Shown piece by piece: positions 32,950-38,698 of a DNA stretch of 38,698 nt (the stretch's first letter is position 1; each line of letters starts with the position of its first letter). The DNA is taken from the NCBI GenBank assembly GCA_015039315.1, contig WIDE01000175.1:6663-45360 (forward strand), given 5' to 3'. The position numbers and the translations under genes were made by a program. A model generated the notes under the pieces. The model saw nothing but the letters and a program-made list of their open reading frames with translations. It did not search any database and was not told the origin of the DNA. The DNA comes from Clavulina sp. PMI_390 (lineage: Eukaryota; Basidiomycota; Agaricomycetes; Cantharellales; Hydnaceae).

Positions 32950-33015
32950 AATGAATGGGCTCCTGGATGTACGGGGATCGCGCGTGTTCTCAGCGTCGCT
33001 AATGTCATGCCTGAA
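32950..33015 (+). pseudogene. Array remnant F: possible exon 1/intron 1 junction
   Basis: GTTCTCAGCGTCGCTAATGT at about 32986-33005 nearly repeats GTTCTCAGCGTCGCTGATGT in intron 1 of copy D (about 26985-27004). The 40 bp before it can also be matched loosely (TCAAATG...TCCT...GTA.G). Nothing else of a copy is clear here. Confidence 0.3.
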
Positions 33016-33184
33016 CACTATAAGGATGCGGAAGTCACAGACGTCCCACAGGACGCTGGCCCACATCCAAAGCATGAGCACCAAGCTTCAACGCGCCCTA
33101 TCGGTGAATAGGGTTGTGTATAAGAATTGCTTGTCTGTCGCTGGTTTTCCTTTTTCTCAGTGGGTCGATACCAAGGATCGTAAC

Positions 33185-33569
33185 GGTCACGTGTGCAGCA
33201 GCGTCACCCCTCAGCCCATTGGCAATGGCAAGGGAGTTATAGGAGCAGAGCTTCGAAAGGTCGGTCCCTTGCATTGCACAATCATCGTCACTCCTTCTTC
33301 CAGTTGCTCATTTATCGATATACCATCCACGAGTGCTCATAACAGATGGCTTTAACTCCCTCCCCCCTCCTCCTGCTCCAACAACCACAACCAACACCAC
33401 AACCACCGTAACGGACGACGAGACACAACCAAGCCCTCATTAAAAACGGCTGGTCGAACACTACTTGCTGCATCTTCCTGCTGTTTTCCGTCATCCCCAT
33501 CCTCTTGAAACTCCAACGGCTCTTCAAACAATAACGGGCCTCCCCGTCGAGGAAACGACAGATGCAAAC
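33185..33569 (+). promoter_or_regulatory. Upstream region of copy C with GGTCACGTG
   Basis: GGTCACGTG at 33185-33193 begins 385 bp before the ATG, almost the same distance as in copy A. CCCTTGCATTGCA at about 33268 is shared with the region before copy B. A TATA box is not obvious; ATCGATATA lies near 33316. Confidence 0.45.
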
Positions 33570-36065
33570 ATGGATACGATGACCAGAGGCGCCGAAAACT
33601 CGACCATACAAGCCACAAATGATAAATACTACCTTCTCACCGTCGACAACGGCTCCCAGTTCGTCGGCAAGCTCACGGACCCTCGACATGGCAAGGTCTT
33701 CCATGTAGGTGTTGTTATTCGCTGCATCCGTCTTCCATGCTCGTCTTCGTGTTGTCGCTCACGTTTGTCTGTGGTTCTTTTGTTGCTCATCATTCACTCT
33801 TCGATTCTACGAACGCCCGCACTTGAAAAAAAAATCGATATTATGGTCCTGATTGGGAAATTGGGCAGAGCGTGAATAGGAAGAACGTCCTCTGTTATCG
33901 ATTGACGTACTGGGATAGCGCACCTGTTGATGTCCCCGCACGCTTTCTCAGTTGGAGGTAAGGCCTACAGTACTCTTCTCTTTCCATCGAAGCCCCCCTT
34001 CGTGCTCCAGTGACGCCTCGACAAGCGCACTGACTGACTGGCTGTCTGGCTGGTGTGCATCTGGCGGGCCGTCGAACCGAATGCATTTCATCCAACGTTT
34101 ACTAATTCACTTCCTCCCTCCCTCTCCCCCCCTCCCGACCCAACGAAAAAAATTAGCCACAAGAAGCGCTTGACTCGCGCCCCCTCGCCTTACGACCTCG
34201 CAGCACTCCTACCCCGCGCCGTCGCCCTTCCCAGCGCGACCACCAATCATCGAGCGGGAGATAGCGTCAAGAAGCGCTTCGACCGCGACCGGCAGTACTA
34301 CCACTCCCTTCAGCGCTCCGAACAAGACGGCCGCTGGGGCGGAGTCTCCGGGATCGTTTCTGGCTCGCGTGGAGTTGGCAGCAGCAGCAAAAGCATGGAG
34401 TACCTCGATGGCCAAGGCGACAGCATCGGCAGCGACCAGATAGGCGAAGACTATGATGATCAAGCCCAAGACGCCTATTCCCCCCATTCGTCGTCGTCAA
34501 CGACAACGACGGAGACAATAAGGATAACGCGCAAGAGGGGCGCACTAGCAGAGCTGCAGCGAGAAAGGAAGAGTAGACGGTATTCCGTCAAGGGAGCTGA
34601 GGAGGAGAACGCATCTGATTGTCGCAGCATAGACTCATCTCATGTCAAAGACACCTACGACGATGAGATGAGCGATTGGGTGGATCATGTCGAAGCTGGT
34701 GTCGAGCTCGAGAGCATCATGATTCCGAGTTTTGATCAAGATCCTCATGAGGACCGTGCTGATCGTGCCGACGTTAGCGTCAATTCCGCACTTGGTGCTT
34801 CGCCTCCGCTCATCCAACGGCGGCGACAGCTCTTCGCCTCACCCTCCTCCGTAAGCGGCTCGTCCAGCATCCACGCCGATATTTGTCTTCCTCCATCTCC
34901 AGATCCCCCTCCTCGCCACCCGCCTGTCAATCACAGCCTTCTCTCCCTCCCTAGTCCGAACATGACCAGTGCTCCCACAAGCCCTCTCAAGACACGACCC
35001 ATGCCTCAGCGATTGTCCCCCTACTCCCCGCCCCTCTCGTATTCACACTCGCATCCTCAGCAGTCGCCTCCAGTCCACGATACCAGCTCAGTCCTATCAA
35101 ACCCCAGTCACCCACACCAAGACCAATACTCAGACTTTTCGTTGCCCCCTCCACTTTCGCCCCACTCCGCCACCCCCCATACACACAACCAGCATCACCC
35201 TCACGTCTTTGCCGAGAACGATTATCGATACCTCCCTACTCCACCACCCAAGTTTCTCATGTCCCACTCAGTCTCCTCCTCATTCCAGCCCAGGGAAGAA
35301 ACAGACGGAGGCAATCGAGAAGATGCATGGGGGATCCACGAGGATCCCCATCCGCGCGAGGACTCGCCTCAGATACGCAGCGTATTCGCACATCATCAGA
35401 GCTCGATGATTGAGGATTGCCCGATGGCAACAGTTGAGCACCGTCGTTGGGGTGAGACCGATACTAGTGAAGGGGGGCTGAGCACGCTGGGTAGCGCCAG
35501 GGTGCGGATGAGAATGCCTTACGAAAGCGATGAGTCGCCAGTCATGGGTGAATCACAAGCTGTCGACTATGAGAGCGGTGCGATGCGCCAGAGAGAGGAG
35601 CCTGGTGTGGACGAAGACAACAATACATGGGTGAACAGGCTGGCGCACGTGAAGAATCTTGAGGCGATGGAGTTCGATGGGAGAAGATGGGCGCCGGGGC
35701 CGATACCTGGGCGTCAGAGTATGCGCGCTCATCAGAATGTGAGGCCTGGTGACTCCTATGCCAGAACTCAGCACTCTTTCCTCACTGGGTCTTCGCGGGC
35801 GATCCGAGCCGGCCAGACTTCGAAGAGGATGAACGGCCCGATCACCTCCACCACCGACGACAACCCGTTCGCCAGGCAACATGAAAACTATCTGGGCAGG
35901 CATCACACCCATGCAGGCGAGGGATCCACCAGCGCCAGCTCCAGCACCGCCCGAACTCCGAACTTGGCGCTGCCACAGAACCCGTCGCTAATGAGGCCGA
36001 ACAAACTAGACAAGTGGGAGCTAGAGATGATGAGCGCCTTGTTGAACATCGGACCTGGGCCATAA
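33570..36065 (+). CDS. Array copy C: unknown protein, three exons, most intact copy
   Basis: Predicted 710 residues from exons 33570-33704 (135 nt), 33869-33957 (89 nt) and 34157-36065 (1909 nt); introns of 164 and 199 nt, phases 0 and 2. N-terminal segment: DNGSQFVGKLTDPRHGKVFH, then NVLCYRLTYW and VDVPARFLSWR. Exon 3 begins SHKKRLTRAPSPYDLAALL and continues as a long Ser/Pro/Asp-rich body with DHVEAGVELE, RRRQLFASPSS and HPHVFAENDYRYLPTPP. It ends DKWELEMMSALLNIGPGP. Basic patches (HKKRLTR; RERKSRR near residue 185) could direct it to the nucleus. No enzyme motif, signal peptide or membrane span. An upstream in-frame extension without an ATG exists; the chosen Met matches A and B. It is the best reference for the family. 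Confidence 0.8.
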
Positions 36066-37083
36066 GGCCATATCGTTGCTTGCCGTATTCTTGGAACTTC
36101 TTCAATGGCCACTGAGAACCATGACTATTAGGTTCGACCATGTGGCTCTTTTTCTTGCGTTGTAATACATGCCCCTCCTCCTGTTCCACGATCCATCCAT
36201 AGGTTGATCAATGTAAATGTTGGCTTGGCGTGTCATTAATCTAATCGGTCCGTAGGTGGATGACTTTTGTGAGAGAAGATATGCCTGGGGTTTGAGCTGC
36301 TGGTGATTGTGGCTCGTTGGCACCAGCCAGAGGGCTCTCAACACGACGATGGAGCCAACCTTGAGGGCTTGGAGTATGCTCCAGCTCGAACTCGAGTGGT
36401 CCATAGCTTTGGTGAATGCGAGTATTATCTATAGAGGGTGGGGCAGAATCAATTCTCATATAGGAATGATGATGACAAGCTGGTCGAGACAGGTTGGAGG
36501 GAGAAGTTCACACACATTATTTCGACGCTTTGCCATTCGTCTCTGCTGTTTTTCAATTCATGGATGCCGTCCGTTTCCGTATCGGCAAGCAATTGTCGGC
36601 CACGGACACACGATGAGCAAATGACGCAGGGATGGAGGAGTGCCGCGGCAATTTCCGATTCAATTCAATTACTCCCAACGAAGGCATGTGTGGTGGAATA
36701 GTCATCGTCACTGCCCTCAAAGCAATCTACTCGAGGGATGGTGCCAACCATTACAAATCCGGTGGTACTTTGAGTAACCATCGTGCATAGATCCCCCTCA
36801 GGCCATTCTGTCGTTAGGACAAACTGACAAAACCCTATTTATCAATCTATCAAAGGACCTCGCTATCTTCTTCTCAAAGGCGACGATGTTACAATGATCG
36901 TGCGGTTATTGCAACAAAACCGTGGCCAAAGCATGGGTCGAATGGACAGCTAACGCGCGATCTTCAGGGAAGATACGAGAGAAGCACCCGACACAGAGTA
37001 GTAGCACGCAGGCGACAATGCACTTCCTTGGGTTGCTGCAATAAAGCATCCCCAAAAACTCGCGCGAAAGACACTCCTCCGAC
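36066..37083. other. Spacer after copy C
   Basis: Starts with a 3' flank resembling that of copy A. The rest has only short frames on both strands; no RNA gene or repeat was recognised. Confidence 0.4.
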
Positions 37084-38156
37084 ATGCCTCGACGGCAACT
37101 CCCCTACTTCCCCAGACCTTCGAGACCCTCCACCACCTCCACCTCCACCTCCAACTCTAACTCATCTTCTATTATCGAAACAAATATCCGTGAGACAATA
37201 GACGACAGAACTTCCAATGCTACTTCTTCCGAGTCACTCTCGCCCACTGGGCTCTTTGGCAATGTCACTCTTCAAACTCCTTCCGACTATACCTCATTAG
37301 CCCACCTGACCATCTGGCGTGCTGATGGTACTGATGTGCGTATAACGAATGCACCGAACGCCGGAATATATGAACTGCGACTGGTCGTCAAGAACTTCGA
37401 CAGCTCGAGCGACGTCCTTCGCGGCTTGTGCAGCACACGCACTTGAACCCAGAATGGGTTGAGGGGAGCCATGGAGCTTACGAAATGCTCTGCTGATATA
37501 TGAACGTGCTAAATACGCGCCCGGCGCCGTACGAGGTCAGGTTTACTCTTATCACCTCATCTAGCAAACTCTCCTCAGACCTGTACCCTCATTTTAGGAA
37601 TTCCCGATGATCTTAGGTAGTGTCCCTAGTGATAAATTGCCTTCAATAATACCCAACTTCACTCTGGAAGAGCAGGGCGTCACCCTCATCTTCCAGCGAG
37701 ACTTTGAGCGCTCTGGCATCGACCTCTCGCAACCCCAGGTCTCAGAACTCGTCTCTCTTCCCCCCTGAAACCATCACTCGCGGTATTTGGAAAGTGCACA
37801 TACTGTTAAAATCCTGCGCGGACGCGAATCTCAGGAGGTACCTGGATACCTTGTTGTGTCGGTCTTAGTCCAAGAATGTCGAGAATCTAGAGACGCCATT
37901 CACAGCTCGTAAGCACGTAGCGCAGCTGTTGAGGCCTGTTAGTTATCCCTGGTTCGTGCGCTTTTCCTCTCTCATGCTCGATCCCTATTGTGCTCATCGA
38001 CCACATTCATTTTGTCGCATAGACCCTGTGAACGAACTCTTGCTCGCATTAAGCGAGAATGACTACTCTTTTGCCCTTGCTGAGGCTTTTAGACCAGCTT
38101 CCACCTTCCCGTCACCTCCCTCTACATTCGTCGCCCACCAAGCATCAACAGCATAA
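37084..38156 (+). pseudogene. Decayed gene of unknown family
   Basis: The first frame (37084-37446) has a Ser/Thr-rich start, then a folded-looking part (LTIWRADGTDVRITNAPNAG). Coding character continues past its stop in other frames: HLNPEWVEGSHGAYEM (about 37438-37485), an in-frame TGA at 37494, NVLNTRPAPYEVRF, another shift near 37605, FTLEEQGVTLIFQRDFERSG (about 37660-37720), a six-C run at 37760-37765 after which the frame changes again, a TAG at 37866, and NELLLALSENDYSFALAEAF near 38030. At least four lesions make one functional product unlikely, though some could be introns or sequencing errors. I do not recognise the family. Confidence 0.45.
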
Positions 38157-38698
38157 CCTTGCGTTCGAGATTATCTTGCGACTCACGTTCCGGCCCCTGA
38201 ATGCCGGGAGTTTGGGGCTTTGATGCAAACGTCGACCATTACTGGATAGGGTGGCGCGGAGGTGGAGTGTCCTGACGGTTGGGAAAAGCTCTGTAAGGCT
38301 GAGGTCGTGCCTACTACTACAGGTGTGTGCCAGGACCAGCAATTGACAACTTTTCTCCCGCCCTTCTGAATAATTCGAACTAAAGGGCCACATCAAAGTA
38401 GACTATCGCCACTGACGTAGGGGCGGCGCAATGTCAGAGCGTTCCAGACCTCTACAAGATCGCCGACGGGATGGTAGGGCCATCCAGCGGCCCCCGCGCT
38501 GCACCAGAGATCGCCGAATTTACATGATAGGACCTAGGCCGTCATTTTTGACGAAGGGCAACAATTCATCTGGCCGATTGGGAGCTACGAATCCTGCTGT
38601 GCCTCTATAGGTATTATAATTATAAGAACGACCCGGTCCGACTGCGGGCCGCTCCGAAGCGCGGCGCTTCAACGCGAATTTGAATTTCCTTCCTGCAT
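38157..38698. other. Window end, no gene seen
   Basis: No convincing frame. GAAGCGC-G-GCGCTTC at 38656-38670 is a perfect 7-bp-stem inverted repeat in GC-rich DNA. Coding sequence could begin beyond the window. Confidence 0.3.

Noticed and set aside
1..38698. tRNA genes, rRNA genes and CRISPR arrays
   Set aside because: No tRNA B-box (GGTTCGANTCC-like) with a matching acceptor stem, no rRNA segment and no regularly spaced repeat was noticed by eye; a covariance-model scan was not possible.

Overview
The window looks like nuclear DNA of a filamentous basidiomycete, probably an agaricomycete of the Rhizoctonia/Ceratobasidium kind. Reasons: short GT-AG introns of about 55-200 nt, a divergent kinase built from many small exons, an F-box protein, and a Tad-like LINE whose single ORF carries endonuclease, reverse transcriptase and RNase H. 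The genus is an inference; no marker gene is present.

Layout. 1-2.4 kb: an F-box gene on the minus strand (351-1840, one 56-nt intron) and its upstream region. 2.4-4.1 kb: a five-exon protein kinase gene on the plus strand. 4.1-7.0 kb: gene-poor DNA with a cluster of CCCCAC/GTGGGG palindromes. 7.0-12.9 kb: a minus-strand LINE with an open 1869-codon ORF and a poly(A) tail, read as poly(T) at 7008-7027. 13.9-36.1 kb: the main interest, a one-directional array of related genes that I do not recognise, called here copies A (14307-16656), E (19.1-20.0 kb fragment), B (22402-24104), D (26.8-28.8 kb pseudogene), F (about 33.0 kb, weak remnant) and C (33570-36065). 37.1-38.2 kb: a decayed gene of unknown family.

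Copies A, B and C share one gene model. Exon 1 has 126, 126 and 135 nt and encodes a VGKLxDxxHxKVFH segment. Exon 2 is exactly 89 nt in all three. A long exon 3 encodes a Ser/Pro/His-rich, probably disordered body. A and C end in a short W-E-L-x-M-M-S-x-L-L-N-[IV]-G helix; B has lost it. Copy D still has an 89-nt exon 2 with the same end phase, but exon 3 is broken. A GGTCAC[GA]TG site (an E-box) lies about 380 bp before the ATG in A and C and at a similar place in D.

How the genes might work together: the kinase and F-box gene are typical scattered members of large fungal families and show no operon-like link. The array has probably grown by tandem duplication with its promoter, followed by decay. 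I propose it as the candidate undescribed system. Its function cannot be read from sequence; basic patches suggest, without proving, a nuclear protein.
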